This document shows positions 34,043 through 43,161 of a DNA stretch of 64,000 nt, piece after piece. Below the pieces are notes generated by a model. It was not told the DNA's origin and did no database searches. It was given only the letters and a program-made list of their open reading frames with translations. The translations under genes and the position numbers were made by a program. The first letter of the stretch is position 1, and each line of letters opens with the position of its first letter. Origin of the DNA: Caulobacter sp. BK020 (lineage in GTDB: Bacteria; Pseudomonadota; Alphaproteobacteria; Caulobacterales; Caulobacteraceae); the NCBI RefSeq assembly GCF_004342605.1, contig NZ_SLZL01000001.1, positions 432,480 to 496,479 of the forward strand, written 5' to 3'.

Positions 34043-34882
34043 TCAGGCCTCGCTCTTCAAACACACCACCTGGGCCACGCGCAGGTCGCGGCGCAGGCCG
34101 TCGGCGACGCGGCCGTAGTTCTCGGTGGTGATCGCCTCGCCCAAGGCGAAGCCGGCCGGCGGGCGGCGGCTCTGCTTGAGCAGGTCGTCGACGGTCTCCT
34201 GGGCGGTCGTGTAGATCCGGCCGCGGCGCGGCGACTCCGCCACCGTCACGCCGATCACCCGCCCGGCGCTGTCCAGGGCCGGGGCGCCCGACAGGCCCGA
34301 CAGCGTGCCCTTCAGATTGTCGGTACGGCCGACCTCGGCCCAGACCAGCACCGGCTCGACCCGGGCGCCGCGCCCCCGGATGACCAGGTTCTCGCGGCCC
34401 AGCAGGCGCGAGGTGACCTCGCCCGGATGGCCCTGCGGGAAGCCCGGATGATAGGCCCGCTCGCCGCGCCGGGGCGGTTCGGCCAGGCCGCGCAGGGGCA
34501 CGGCGGGCGCGCCGCCCTCGGTGGTCAGGATGGCCGCGTCGCCGGAAGGGTCCAGCGTGATGCGGGCCGCCACGCCCCGGCCGTCGGCCACGACGATCGC
34601 GGCGTCGCGGCAGCCGTCGACCACGTGCCGGGCGGTCAGCCACGAGCCGCCGTCGTCGACCGAGAAGGCCGTGCCGCTGCCGGGCTGGCCCTTCTCGGGC
34701 ACCTGGACCACCACCGACGGATCGAACGGCGAGGCGGGACCCAGCGGCAGGCCCTCGCCGCCAGGGACCGGCGGCGGCGGCGGCGGCGCGTCCGAGCGCT
34801 CCTGCCGGCCGACGGCGACGACCACCAGGGCGGCCACCACCGCCCCGTAGATCAGCCAGTCCGGAAGTTTCGGGAAATGCAC
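34043..34882 (-). CDS. Membrane-anchored trypsin-like serine protease
   Basis: A 279-residue protein. One N-terminal helix (residues 10-26) is followed by a Pro-rich linker (32-40), then a chymotrypsin-fold domain. The triad can be placed: His86 in TARHVVDGC, Asp115 in DPSGDAAIL and Ser198 in SGLSGAPALD. The motif GLSGAP replaces the usual GNSGGP. No PDZ domain is present, so it is not a DegP. It probably acts in the periplasm while anchored in the inner membrane. It is followed upstream by the DUF350 gene at 15 bp, and the two are likely one transcript. Confidence 0.85.
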   Translation of the reverse strand: MHFPKLPDWLIYGAVVAALVVVAVGRQERSDAPPPPPPVPGGEGLPLGPASPFDPSVVVQVPEKGQPGSGTAFSVDDGGSWLTARHVVDGCRDAAIVVADGRGVAARITLDPSGDAAILTTEGGAPAVPLRGLAEPPRRGERAYHPGFPQGHPGEVTSRLLGRENLVIRGRGARVEPVLVWAEVGRTDNLKGTLSGLSGAPALDSAGRVIGVTVAESPRRGRIYTTAQETVDDLLKQSRRPPAGFALGEAITTENYGRVADGLRRDLRVAQVVCLKSEA

Positions 34883-34897
34883 GGTACGCCCCCGCCC

Positions 34898-35326
34898 TCA
34901 GCCGGCGACCGCGGCGGCCAGGATCAGGGCGGTGGCCAGCTTGGCCCCGACCAGCAGGGCGGCGGCGGCGACCTCGCCCTCGTTGATCCGCTCGGGCAGG
35001 CCCTTGAGCAGCATGTCGGTGACGCGGAACACCAGCAGCTGGACGGCGATCGTCGAGACGCCCCACAGCACGATCTCCAGCGGCGAGACCGAGGCCTTCA
35101 GCGAGGTGGCCAGCGGGATGGCCAGGCCGACCATCACCCCGCCCAGCGACAGGGCGGCGGCGGCGTTGCCCTCGCGGATCAGCTTGATCTCCCGGTGCGG
35201 GGTCAGCAGGGCGTAGAGCGCCGTGCCGATGACCAGCATCACCAGGGTGATGGCCGCGTGCAGCAGGGTCAGGGGCAGGCCGCTGGCGAAGGCCTGGATC
35301 TCGGGCGACTGGAGCTGAGGCGGCAT
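34898..35326 (-). CDS. DUF350 membrane protein
   Basis: A 142-residue protein with four hydrophobic helices (about 18-40, 55-75, 84-105 and 118-140). The pattern REIKLIREGNAAAALSLGGVMVGLAIPLA is the DUF350 signature, typically present as a tandem of two-helix units. The function is unknown in general; members often accompany envelope-stress genes such as glutathionylspermidine synthase-like or PspA-type proteins, none of which are here. It is co-oriented with the serine protease 15 bp downstream. Confidence 0.82.
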   Translation of the reverse strand: MPPQLQSPEIQAFASGLPLTLLHAAITLVMLVIGTALYALLTPHREIKLIREGNAAAALSLGGVMVGLAIPLATSLKASVSPLEIVLWGVSTIAVQLLVFRVTDMLLKGLPERINEGEVAAAALLVGAKLATALILAAAVAG

Positions 35327-35415
35327 GAAGACGGTGATCCCGAACTGGAGGGACGCATTGCTAGCACGGGACCGGCGGCCGTGCGTAGGGGGCTCGTCGG
35401 GCGTGGATCCGACCC

Positions 35416-36654
35416 TTACGCCGCCGCCTCGTCCTCCTCATCGTCGTCCAGCACGCCGGCCATGGCCGCCATCGACAGCTTGCGCATCGCCGAGGCGCGG
35501 ACCTTCTCGCTCTCGCTCTTCAGCTGGCCGCAGGCGGCCAGGATGTCGCGGCCGCGGGGGGTGCGGATCGGCGAGGAATAGCCGGCCCGGTTGAGGATCG
35601 CGGCGAAGGCCTCGATCGCGGCCCAGTCGGAGCACTGGTAGTCCGTGCCCGGCCACGGGTTGAACGGGATCAGGTTGACCTTGGCGGGGATGCCCTTGAT
35701 CAGCTTGACCAGGGCGCGGGCCTCATCCGGGCTGTCGTTGACGCCCTTCAGCATGACGTATTCGAAGGTCACGCGACGAGCGTTGCTGAGGCCGGGATAG
35801 GCGCGGATGCCGGCCATCAGCTGGTCCAGCGGATACTTCTTGTTCAGCGGCACCAGCACGTCGCGCAGGGCGTCGTTGGTGGCGTGCAGGCTGATGGCCA
35901 GCATGGCCTGGGTCTTCTCGCCCAGGGCCTGCAGCTGCGGGACCACGCCCGAGGTCGAGACCGTGATCCGGCGGCGCGAGATGGCGATGCCTTCGTTGTC
36001 GCTGATGATCTCGATGGCGTCGGCCACCTGGCCCAGGTTGTAGAGCGGCTCGCCCATGCCCATGAACACGATGTTGCTCAGCAGGCGGTCGTCCTTGTCG
36101 GACGGCCATTCGGAGAGGTCGTCCTTGGCGATCTGCACCTGGGCGACGATCTCGGCGGCGGTCAGGTTGCGCACCAGGGCCTGGGTGCCGGTGTGGCAGA
36201 AGCTGCAGTTCAGCGTGCAGCCGACCTGGCTGGAGACGCAGAGCGCCCCCACCCGGCCCACGGACGGGATATAGACGGTCTCGACCTCGATCCCCGGCGC
36301 CATGCGGATCAGCCACTTGCGGGTGCCGTCCTTGCTGACCTGGCGCTCGACCACCTCGGGGCGGGCGATCGTGAAATGTTCGGTCAAGCGCGCCCGGGTC
36401 TCCTTGGCCACGTCGCTCATCTGGGCGAAGTCGGTGACGCCGCGATGATGCACCCAGCGGAAGATCTGGGTGGCGCGCATCTTGGCCTTGCCGTGCTCGA
36501 CCACGCCGCTCTCGGTCAGGGCGGCCACCAGCTGCGGCCGGGTCAGGCCCGACAGGTTGATCAGCGGCTTGGGCGCATCGCCCCCTTCTTTCGAAGGAGA
36601 GGGCGCGACGCGGGACAGGTCGAGGGTGACGCTCAAGGGGCGGTCCGGAGGCAA
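35416..36654 (-). CDS. rlmN: 23S rRNA/tRNA adenine-C2 methyltransferase
   Basis: A 412-residue radical-SAM enzyme methylating A2503 of 23S rRNA and A37 of certain tRNAs. The iron-sulfur cluster cysteines are Cys146, Cys150 and Cys153 in [19 protein letters not shown] is the SAM-binding block, and [15 protein letters not shown] sequence (here [11 protein letters not shown]) follows. The C-terminus has an Asp/Glu-rich tail ([11 protein letters not shown]), longer than usual. The start at 36654 gives a slightly extended N-terminus; initiation further in is possible. It is monocistronic. Confidence 0.95.
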   Translation of the reverse strand: MPPDRPLSVTLDLSRVAPSPSKEGGDAPKPLINLSGLTRPQLVAALTESGVVEHGKAKMRATQIFRWVHHRGVTDFAQMSDVAKETRARLTEHFTIARPEVVERQVSKDGTRKWLIRMAPGIEVETVYIPSVGRVGALCVSSQVGCTLNCSFCHTGTQALVRNLTAAEIVAQVQIAKDDLSEWPSDKDDRLLSNIVFMGMGEPLYNLGQVADAIEIISDNEGIAISRRRITVSTSGVVPQLQALGEKTQAMLAISLHATNDALRDVLVPLNKKYPLDQLMAGIRAYPGLSNARRVTFEYVMLKGVNDSPDEARALVKLIKGIPAKVNLIPFNPWPGTDYQCSDWAAIEAFAAILNRAGYSSPIRTPRGRDILAACGQLKSESEKVRASAMRKLSMAAMAGVLDDDEEDEAAA

Positions 36655-36808
36655 GACATTTCAGGGATCGAGGCCAGGATATAGCAGCTCTCGCGGCTTT
36701 TTCCAAAAGGACGGGGCGTCGCGGCCCCGGACCTTGACGCCCGCGCCTGCGCCCTCTCCCATGCGGCGTCCGGATCCCTTGGGGATCGCCGAAATCTGGG
36801 GAGGCTCG

Positions 36809-38623
36809 ATGAAGTCCCGTCTGCTGGCCGCGTGCGCGGCCGCGGCCCTGTGCGCCGCCGCCGTGTCCGCCCGGGCCCAGACCACCGCCTCGGCCCCCTC
36901 GCCCGCCGAAGCCACGGCCTTCGTCGACGCCGCCGAGAAGGACCTGATGGCCATGGGCGAATACGCCGCCCGCATGGCCTGGGTGCAGGCGACCTACATC
37001 ACCGACGACACCAACTGGCTGAACGCCAAGGTCGACGCCGAGTCCAACGCCCTGGCCGTGAAATACGCCAAGCAGGCCGCCCGCTTCGACCGCACGCCGG
37101 TCGACCCGGTCACCCGCCGCAAGCTGAAGCTGCTGAAGGCCGGCCTGGTGCTGCCGGCCTCCGACCGGCCGGGCGCGGCCCAGGCGCTGGCCGACGTCCA
37201 GGCCCGGATGCGGGCGCTCTACTCGACCGGCAAGGTGACGATCGGTGGCGAGACCCTGACTCTGGACGACCTGGACGATCGCCTGCGCACCGAACGCGAC
37301 CCGGCCAAGATCAAGGCCATGTGGGAGGCCTGGCACGCCGTGGCCAAGCCGATGGCCGCCGACTATCCCCAGCTGGTCAAGCTGGCCAACGAAGGCTCGG
37401 TCGAGCTGGGCTACAAGGACACCGGAGCCCTTTGGCGCTCGTGGTACGACATGGAGCCCGACGCCTTCGCCGCCAAGACCGACGCGTTGTGGGCCCAGGT
37501 CGCGCCCTTCTACAAGAACCTGCACTGCTATGTGCGGGGGCGGCTGAACGCCAAGTATGGCGACGCGGTGCAGCCGAAGACCGGTCCGATCCGCGCCGAC
37601 CTGACCGGCAACATGTGGGCCCAGAGCTGGAGCAACATCTACGACATCGCCGCCCCGCAAGGCCTTCCCGGGCCAGGCTACGACCTGACCCAGTCGCTGG
37701 TCGCCAAGGGCTACGACGCCACCAGGATGATGAAGACCGGCGAGGGCTTCTACACCTCGATGGGCATGGCTCCGCTGCCGGGCACCTTCTGGACGCGGTC
37801 GATGATCACCCGGCCGCGGGATCGCGAAGTGGTGTGTCACGCTTCGGCCTGGGACGTCGATAACGACCAGGACATCCGGGTGAAGATGTGCACCCGGGTC
37901 AACGCCGACGACTTCTATACCGTGCACCACGAACTGGGGCATAACTTCTACCAGCGGGCCTACGCCGGTCAGCCCTACCTGTTCCGGGGCGGGGCCAATG
38001 ACGGCTTCCACGAGGCGATCGGCGACTTCGTCGGCCTGTCGGCCCTGACCCCGACCTATCTGAAGCAGATCGGGGTGATCGACGCCGCGCCAGACGCGGA
38101 CGCCGACATCCCGTACCTGCTGAACATGGCGATGGACAAGATCGCCTTCCTGCCGTTCGGCCTGCTGGTCGACAAGTGGCGCTGGCAGGTGTTCTCCGGC
38201 CAGATCGACCCCGCCCACTACAACGAGGCCTGGTGGAAGCTGCGCGCCCAGTACCAGGGCGTCGCCCCGCCCGGGCCGCGCCCGGCCGACGCCTTCGACC
38301 CCGGCGCCAAGTTCCACGTCGCCGACAGCACGCCCTATACCCGCTATTTCCTAGCCCGGGTCTACCAGTTCCAGTTCTACCGGGCCGCCTGCCGCCAGGC
38401 CGGCTGGAAGGGGCCGCTGAACCGCTGCTCGGTCTATGGCGACAAGGCGGTGGGCGAGAAGTTCGAGAAGATGCTGGCCATGGGCCAGTCCAGGCCCTGG
38501 CCCGAGGCCCTGGAGGCGTTCACCGGCGAGAAGGACTTGGACGCCAGCGCCATCGCCGACTATTTCGCGCCGCTGAACGCCTGGCTGATCAAGCAGAACA
38601 AGGGCCAGTCCTGCGGCTGGTAG
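36809..38623 (+). CDS. Peptidase M2 family (angiotensin-converting-enzyme-like) dipeptidase
   Basis: A 604-residue secreted zinc metallopeptidase. A signal peptide of about 24 residues (MKSRLLAACAAAALCAAAVSARA) precedes the mature enzyme. The zinc motif HELGH is at residues 374-378, with the third ligand in the downstream FHEAIGD. HCYVRGRLNAKYGD, GFYTSMGM and FQFYRAACRQAG are typical ACE blocks. It would remove C-terminal dipeptides from peptides in the periplasm. Bacterial ACE homologues are known, for example XcACE of Xanthomonas. The start has a GGGGAGG site 5 nt upstream. It stands alone between rlmN and the TadG-like gene. Confidence 0.93.
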   Translation: MKSRLLAACAAAALCAAAVSARAQTTASAPSPAEATAFVDAAEKDLMAMGEYAARMAWVQATYITDDTNWLNAKVDAESNALAVKYAKQAARFDRTPVDPVTRRKLKLLKAGLVLPASDRPGAAQALADVQARMRALYSTGKVTIGGETLTLDDLDDRLRTERDPAKIKAMWEAWHAVAKPMAADYPQLVKLANEGSVELGYKDTGALWRSWYDMEPDAFAAKTDALWAQVAPFYKNLHCYVRGRLNAKYGDAVQPKTGPIRADLTGNMWAQSWSNIYDIAAPQGLPGPGYDLTQSLVAKGYDATRMMKTGEGFYTSMGMAPLPGTFWTRSMITRPRDREVVCHASAWDVDNDQDIRVKMCTRVNADDFYTVHHELGHNFYQRAYAGQPYLFRGGANDGFHEAIGDFVGLSALTPTYLKQIGVIDAAPDADADIPYLLNMAMDKIAFLPFGLLVDKWRWQVFSGQIDPAHYNEAWWKLRAQYQGVAPPGPRPADAFDPGAKFHVADSTPYTRYFLARVYQFQFYRAACRQAGWKGPLNRCSVYGDKAVGEKFEKMLAMGQSRPWPEALEAFTGEKDLDASAIADYFAPLNAWLIKQNKGQSCGW

Positions 38624-38742
38624 ACGCCGGAGACGGGCCCGAACGACGCTCGTGAAGGGTGATAGGATTCACCATCGTCGTTTGCAGCCCGTTCACCGTC
38701 CTTGGCGATAATGCCCGATCTCTGGGGAGTCGGGCCTTGCTC

Positions 38743-40425
38743 ATGACCATGTGGAAACGCCTTGCGGCGCGCCTCGTCAGGCGTCTGGGCGACGACGAGC
38801 GCGGCGCGATCGCCGTGCAGTTCGCGCTGCTTCTGATCCCCATCGCCATCTTGACCTTCGGCCTGATCGACCTCAGCCGGGCCAGCGTCCAGAAGCGCCA
38901 GCTGCAGGACGCCCTCGACGCGGCGACCCTGATGGCCGCCCGCTCGACCGCGACCACCAACGCCGATCTGGACGCCATCGGCGACGCCGCCCTGGCCACA
39001 GAGATGGCCGGGCTGGGTGTGACCCTGACGGCCGCCAACTCGACGTTCTCGCTGGGCGACAACAACACCGTGGTCGGCACGATCCAGAACGTGACGATCA
39101 AGCCGATCATCTCCAATCTCTGGAGCACCGGCGATGCGAACGTCTCGGCGGGCTCCACGGTGATGCGCTCGGTCAACAAGCTGGAAGTGGCCCTGGTGCT
39201 CGACAACACCGGCTCGATGGGCAGCACCCTGGGCTCGGGGACCAAGAAGATCGACGCCCTGATCGACGCCTCCAAGTCGCTGGTCGACGTCCTGTCCGCC
39301 GCCGCGGCCCGGGCCAGCGAGACCGACGCGGTGAAGATCAGCGTCGTGCCCTTCTCGATGACCGTCAATGTCGGCTCGGCCTACAAGACCGAGAGCTGGA
39401 TGTCAGGAAAGATGCCAGCGACTGGCTACGGGACCGACGTGTTCGCGACCAACCAGGACCGCTTCGCCCTGCTGTCGAACCTCGGCCTGACCTGGGCCGG
39501 CTGCGTCGAAAGCCGTCCCGCGCCCTATGACGTCACCGACGACCCGCCCACCAGCGCGACGCCCGCCTCGCTGTTCGTGCCGTTCTTCGCGCCGGACGAG
39601 CCCGACGACAACACCGTCGGCGTCAACCAATCCAGCTCGACCCGCTATCGCGACAGCCGGACCACCAGCACCTCCTATCCGATCCTGAACAACTGGCTGC
39701 CGGACGGCGTCTCGCCCAGCGGCACCTCGGCCACCGCCTGGAGCAGCCGCTCGACGCCGATCGCCAAGTACGGCCCGAACAACAAGAACAACGTGCTCAG
39801 CCTGGCCAAGACCGGCACGGTCTACGGCCCCAATTCCGGCTGCGGCATGACCAGCCTGATGCGCCTGACCAATGTTCGGACCACCACCGACCGGGACTTG
39901 GTGAAGACCAAGCTCGGGCAGATGGTCGCCAACGGCAACACCAACGTCGCCATGGGTCTGGTCTGGGGCTGGCACACCCTGTCGAACAACGCCCCTTTCG
40001 CCGACGGCGTCAATCCGACCACCGCCGACGGCAAGAAGACCACCAAGGTGATCGTGCTGCTGACCGACGGCGACAACACCAACGACACCTACAACAACCC
40101 CAACAACTCGGCCTATACCGGCTACGGCTACATCGGCCAGGGAAGGCTGAAGAACGCCAGCGGCACGTCCCTGACCACCAGCTCGACGGCCACCAACCGC
40201 CGCGACGCGATCGACAGCCGCGAGAAACTGGTCTGCGACAACGCCAAGGCCAAGGGGGTGAAAATCTACGCCATCGGCGTGGGGGTCTCCAGCCACTCCA
40301 AGACCATCCTGCAGGACTGCGCCAGCAAGCTGGACATGTATTATGACGTCACCGACGCCGCCCAGCTGACCGCGGTGTTCAACACCATCGCCGGCTCGAT
40401 CCAGAACCTGCGGATCACCAAGTAA
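38743..40425 (+). CDS. TadG-like pilus assembly protein with VWA domain
   Basis: A 560-residue protein. The N-terminus DDERGAIAVQFALLLIPIAILTFGLIDLSR (about 16-45) is a TadE/TadG-type prepilin-like helix. A von Willebrand factor A domain starts at about 145 with the metal-site motif VLDNTGSMG and includes VIVLLTDGDNTND and VKIYAIGVGV. Long inserts in the VWA domain are rich in Thr, Ser and Asn. TadG proteins work in the envelope with Flp/Tad pili. No tad cluster is adjacent. The MTMWKRL start was chosen because codons upstream do not match; ATG at 38749 is an alternative. A strong terminator follows. Confidence 0.85.
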   Translation: MTMWKRLAARLVRRLGDDERGAIAVQFALLLIPIAILTFGLIDLSRASVQKRQLQDALDAATLMAARSTATTNADLDAIGDAALATEMAGLGVTLTAANSTFSLGDNNTVVGTIQNVTIKPIISNLWSTGDANVSAGSTVMRSVNKLEVALVLDNTGSMGSTLGSGTKKIDALIDASKSLVDVLSAAAARASETDAVKISVVPFSMTVNVGSAYKTESWMSGKMPATGYGTDVFATNQDRFALLSNLGLTWAGCVESRPAPYDVTDDPPTSATPASLFVPFFAPDEPDDNTVGVNQSSSTRYRDSRTTSTSYPILNNWLPDGVSPSGTSATAWSSRSTPIAKYGPNNKNNVLSLAKTGTVYGPNSGCGMTSLMRLTNVRTTTDRDLVKTKLGQMVANGNTNVAMGLVWGWHTLSNNAPFADGVNPTTADGKKTTKVIVLLTDGDNTNDTYNNPNNSAYTGYGYIGQGRLKNASGTSLTTSSTATNRRDAIDSREKLVCDNAKAKGVKIYAIGVGVSSHSKTILQDCASKLDMYYDVTDAAQLTAVFNTIAGSIQNLRITK

Positions 40426-40428
40426 GCA

Positions 40429-40466
40429 AAAAGCCCCGGAGCGATCCTCCGGGGCTTTTCTCTTTT
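40429..40466 (+). terminator. Intrinsic terminator of the TadG-like gene
   Basis: Perfect 13-bp arms aaaagccccggag (40429-40441) and ctccggggctttt (40447-40459) with a 5-nt loop are followed by ctcttttt. It is also suited to stop the converging oxygenase transcript. Confidence 0.92.
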
Positions 40467-40521
40467 TGGCGGCGCCTCGCCGCTGGCTCGTCCTGCGACC
40501 GAGGGGGACCTGTAACCGTGA

Positions 40522-41478
40522 CTAGGCCAGCTTGATCTCCCGCAGGCGCTGCTGGAGGAAGGCGTCGGCGGTGATCGGTTCGGGATAGCGGTCGGGGTTC
40601 TCCGCCGTGATGCAGCTGGGCAGGGTCTTGATCAGGTAGTCCGACGCGAAGTGCAGGAAGAACGGCGTCGAATAGCGCGGCACGCCGCGGCGTTCCGGCG
40701 GCGGATTGACCACCCGGTGGATGGTCGAGGGCAGGACGTGGTTGGTCAGGCGCTCCAGCATGTCGCCGATGTTGCAGACCACGCAGCCCGGCGGCGGGTT
40801 GATCGGCAGCCAGTCGCCGTTGCGGTCCAGGAGCTCCAGTCCACCCTCTTCTGCTCCAAGCAGCAGGGTGATGGTGTTGATGTCGCCGTGGGCCCCGGCC
40901 CGCACGCCGGTGGCGTCCTTGGGGATCGGCGGATAGTGCAGCAGGCGCAGCACGCTGTTGCCGTCCTTGACCGTCGGGTCGAAGAAGTCGCGGCCCAGCT
41001 CCAGATAGGTGGCGATGGCCTTCAGCACCCGCACGCCCAGGCTGTCGAGCGCGCCGTACAGCCAGCCGACATTATGGTGGAAACTGGGGATCTCGGCCGG
41101 CCAGACATTGTCGGCCATGGTGGCGCGGAACGGGTGGCCCGGCGGCAGGTCGCGGCCGACATGCCAGAATTCCTTCAGGTCGTAGTGGTCGGCGCCCTTG
41201 GCGGTCTCGATGCCGAACGGGATATAGCCGCGCGAGCCGCCCTTGATCCCGGCGTACTGGCGCTTGGTCTCCTCGGGCAGGGCGAAGAAGGCCTTGGCGT
41301 CGGCGATGGCGGCGTCGATCCGGGCCTGGGCCAGGTCGTGGTCCGAGATCACCGCGAAGCCGTAGCGCTGGAACGACGCGCCCAGCGCCTGGGCGAACCT
41401 GTCGAAATCCTTCGAGTACAGGGTGAACGAGACGGGTTCGATGGCGGATGCGGACACGGGCGTGGCCTCGGCTGGCAA
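40522..41478 (-). CDS. Isopenicillin-N-synthase-like 2-oxoglutarate/Fe(II) oxygenase
   Basis: A 318-residue non-haem iron oxygenase. The iron ligands are His197 and Asp199 (AGAHGDINTIT) and His254 (STIHRV). Arg268 and Ser270 in PRYSTPFF form the 2-oxoglutarate binding pair. The N-terminal block YGFAVISDHD is usual for the IPNS/flavanone-hydroxylase superfamily. The family oxidises diverse small molecules, and the substrate here cannot be deduced. It is a single gene with a short inverted repeat immediately upstream of the start. Its transcription converges on the TadG-like gene, with a shared terminator. Confidence 0.9.
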   Translation of the reverse strand: MPAEATPVSASAIEPVSFTLYSKDFDRFAQALGASFQRYGFAVISDHDLAQARIDAAIADAKAFFALPEETKRQYAGIKGGSRGYIPFGIETAKGADHYDLKEFWHVGRDLPPGHPFRATMADNVWPAEIPSFHHNVGWLYGALDSLGVRVLKAIATYLELGRDFFDPTVKDGNSVLRLLHYPPIPKDATGVRAGAHGDINTITLLLGAEEGGLELLDRNGDWLPINPPPGCVVCNIGDMLERLTNHVLPSTIHRVVNPPPERRGVPRYSTPFFLHFASDYLIKTLPSCITAENPDRYPEPITADAFLQQRLREIKLA

Positions 41479-41487
41479 GATGGGACT

Positions 41488-41507
41488 TAGTAAGATCGGA
41501 CTTACTA
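41488..41507. promoter_or_regulatory. Inverted repeat upstream of the oxygenase gene
   Basis: tagtaag (41488-41494) and cttacta (41501-41507) are exact complements separated by 6 bp, 10-29 bp before the oxygenase start. This is a candidate operator. Confidence 0.4.
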
Positions 41508-41664
41508 CACCGTCAGGCGCCCGGCGCGAAGGCTGTTCATCCTGGCGTCATGCGACATGGTGGAACGTGACCATGGACGAGGCGTTCTGCCTCGCAAGGA
41601 TTCAACGACGCCAAGGATCACGGGCGATGGCCCGGGATCAAGGCCGCAAGAGGGAAAGACCGCG

Positions 41665-42339
41665 ATGATGAACAAGTCCGCCCCGTGGATCGCCCTGGCG
41701 GGCGCCCTGGCCCTGGCCGCCTGCACCACCACCGACCCCTATACCGGCATGCCGGTGCGCAACAACACCGGGACCGGTGTCCTGACCGGCGCCGGCATCG
41801 GCGCGGCCCTGGGCTATCTGACCAACACCAACAAAGGCGAGCAGGGCCGCAAGAACGCCCTGATCGGCGCGGGCATCGGCGCCTTGGCTGGCGGCGCCGT
41901 GGGCAACTACATGGACCGTCAGCAGGCCGACTTCCGCCGCAGCCTGGAGGGCTCGGGCGTGATGATCCGCCGCAACGGCGACCAGATCGTGCTGGTCATG
42001 CCCAGCGACGTGACCTTCGCCGTCGACAAGTCGGACGTCCAGCCGCAGTTCACCCGGGTGCTGGACGACGTGGCCCGCACCCTGAACGCCTATCCCCAGA
42101 CCACGATCGACGTGGTGGGTCACGCCGACAGCAGCGGTCCGGACGACTACAACCAGACCCTGTCGGAGCGCCGGGCCAGCGCCGTGGCCGGCTACCTGAC
42201 CGGTCCCGGCCGGGTGCTGCCCGACCGCGTCTTCGTGGCCGGCCAGGGCGAGCGCCAGCCGATCGCCTCCAACGACACCGCCGAGGGCCGCGCCCAGAAC
42301 CGCCGGGTCGAGATCATCCTGCGGCCGCTGACACGGTAG
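41665..42339 (+). CDS. OmpA-family lipoprotein (YiaD/PAL-like)
   Basis: A 224-residue outer-membrane lipoprotein. A signal peptide with lipobox LAAC at about residue 18 is followed by two glycine-zipper hairpins (GAGIGAALGYLTN and GAGIGALAGGAVGNYMD). The OmpA peptidoglycan-binding domain follows (about 105-224), with DVVGHADSSGPDDYNQTLSERRA and EGRAQNRRVEI. The Asp and Arg that grip diaminopimelate are visible. It links the outer membrane to the cell wall. The ATG at 41665 with an AGGGAA site is preferred; the upstream frame is not signal-like. Confidence 0.92.
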   Translation: MMNKSAPWIALAGALALAACTTTDPYTGMPVRNNTGTGVLTGAGIGAALGYLTNTNKGEQGRKNALIGAGIGALAGGAVGNYMDRQQADFRRSLEGSGVMIRRNGDQIVLVMPSDVTFAVDKSDVQPQFTRVLDDVARTLNAYPQTTIDVVGHADSSGPDDYNQTLSERRASAVAGYLTGPGRVLPDRVFVAGQGERQPIASNDTAEGRAQNRRVEIILRPLTR

Positions 42340-42403
42340 GACGGGCCGCCCGGCATGGCAGCGTTCGGGGGCATGCAGCTTTTCCCGTAGGGTAGGGAGA
42401 AGC

Positions 42404-42682
42404 CTACCGCTCCTCGTCGAACCGGTTGGACACCAGCTCGGTCAGGGCCTCGACCGCCGCGTCGGCTTCCGGGCCCTCGGCGGCGATGTCGATGGTCGAG
42501 CCGATGCCGGCGGCCAGCATCATCAGGCCCATGATCGAGCGGGCGTCGACGCTGGTCCCGTCGCGGGCGACCGTGACCTCGGCGTCGAAGCCCGAGGCCA
42601 GCTTGACAAACTTGGCCGAGGCGCGGGCGTGCAGCCCCCGCTCGTTGACGATCTCGACCGTTCGCTCCGCCATGCGACTCAT
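42404..42682 (-). CDS. ptsH: HPr-family phosphocarrier protein (PTS-Ntr)
   Basis: A 92-residue HPr homologue. The phosphorylated His18 is in RGLHARASAKF, and the regulatory Ser lies in the ARSIMGLMML segment, the target of the HprK kinase encoded two genes upstream. It passes phosphate from enzyme I to EIIA proteins of the nitrogen-type PTS. The start MSRMAERT is chosen because the ATG overlaps the EIIA stop (ATGA, 42679-42682) and a GGGAG site is 5 nt upstream; an ATG at 42673 is possible. It is the last gene of the chvI-chvG-hprK-EIIA-HPr series. Confidence 0.93.
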   Translation of the reverse strand: MSRMAERTVEIVNERGLHARASAKFVKLASGFDAEVTVARDGTSVDARSIMGLMMLAAGIGSTIDIAAEGPEADAAVEALTELVSNRFDEER

Positions 42683-43086
42683 TTTTCTCCCGCCAGCACG
42701 TAGGAGGCCACGGAGATATATTTGCGTCCAGCCTCCTGGGCGTGGGCGACGCAGGCCTGCAGGTTCTCGCGCTGGCGCACGCTGGCCAGCTTGATCAGCA
42801 TCGGCAGGTTCAGGCCTGCGATCACCTCGGCCTTGGTCTGCTCCATCACCGAAATGGCCAGATTCGAGGGCGTGCCGCCGAACATGTCGGTCAGCAGGAT
42901 CACGCCGTCGCCATCCTGGTCGACCGCGGCGCACGCCTTCAGGATATCCGACCGGCGACGCTCCATGTCGTCTTCCGGACCGATGCAGATGGCCTTCACC
43001 GCGCCCTGCGGCCCGACCACATGTTCCATGGCGGAGACGAACTCCTCCGCCAGCCGCCCGTGCGTGACTATCACGAGCCCGATCAT
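42679..43086 (-). CDS. PTS EIIA component, mannose family
   Basis: A 135-residue EIIA-Man domain. MIGLVIVTHGRLAEE carries the phosphorylated His9. LLTDMFGGTPSNLAI is the family's second motif. No EIIB, EIIC or EIID partners exist nearby, so it is regulatory rather than transporting, as in other alphaproteobacterial PTS systems that control metabolism, poly-hydroxybutyrate or virulence. The start at 43086 fits the family N-terminus; 43113 would add nine non-conserved residues. It overlaps the HPr gene by 4 bp and follows hprK by 75 bp. Confidence 0.92.
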   Translation of the reverse strand: MIGLVIVTHGRLAEEFVSAMEHVVGPQGAVKAICIGPEDDMERRRSDILKACAAVDQDGDGVILLTDMFGGTPSNLAISVMEQTKAEVIAGLNLPMLIKLASVRQRENLQACVAHAQEAGRKYISVASYVLAGEK

Positions 43087-43161
43087 GCCTGATCTCTCAA
43101 ACGGGATCCCCATAACCCCTGGCGGCAGGGAGGCGCCGCGCGGGCCGCCTTGATACGCTTG

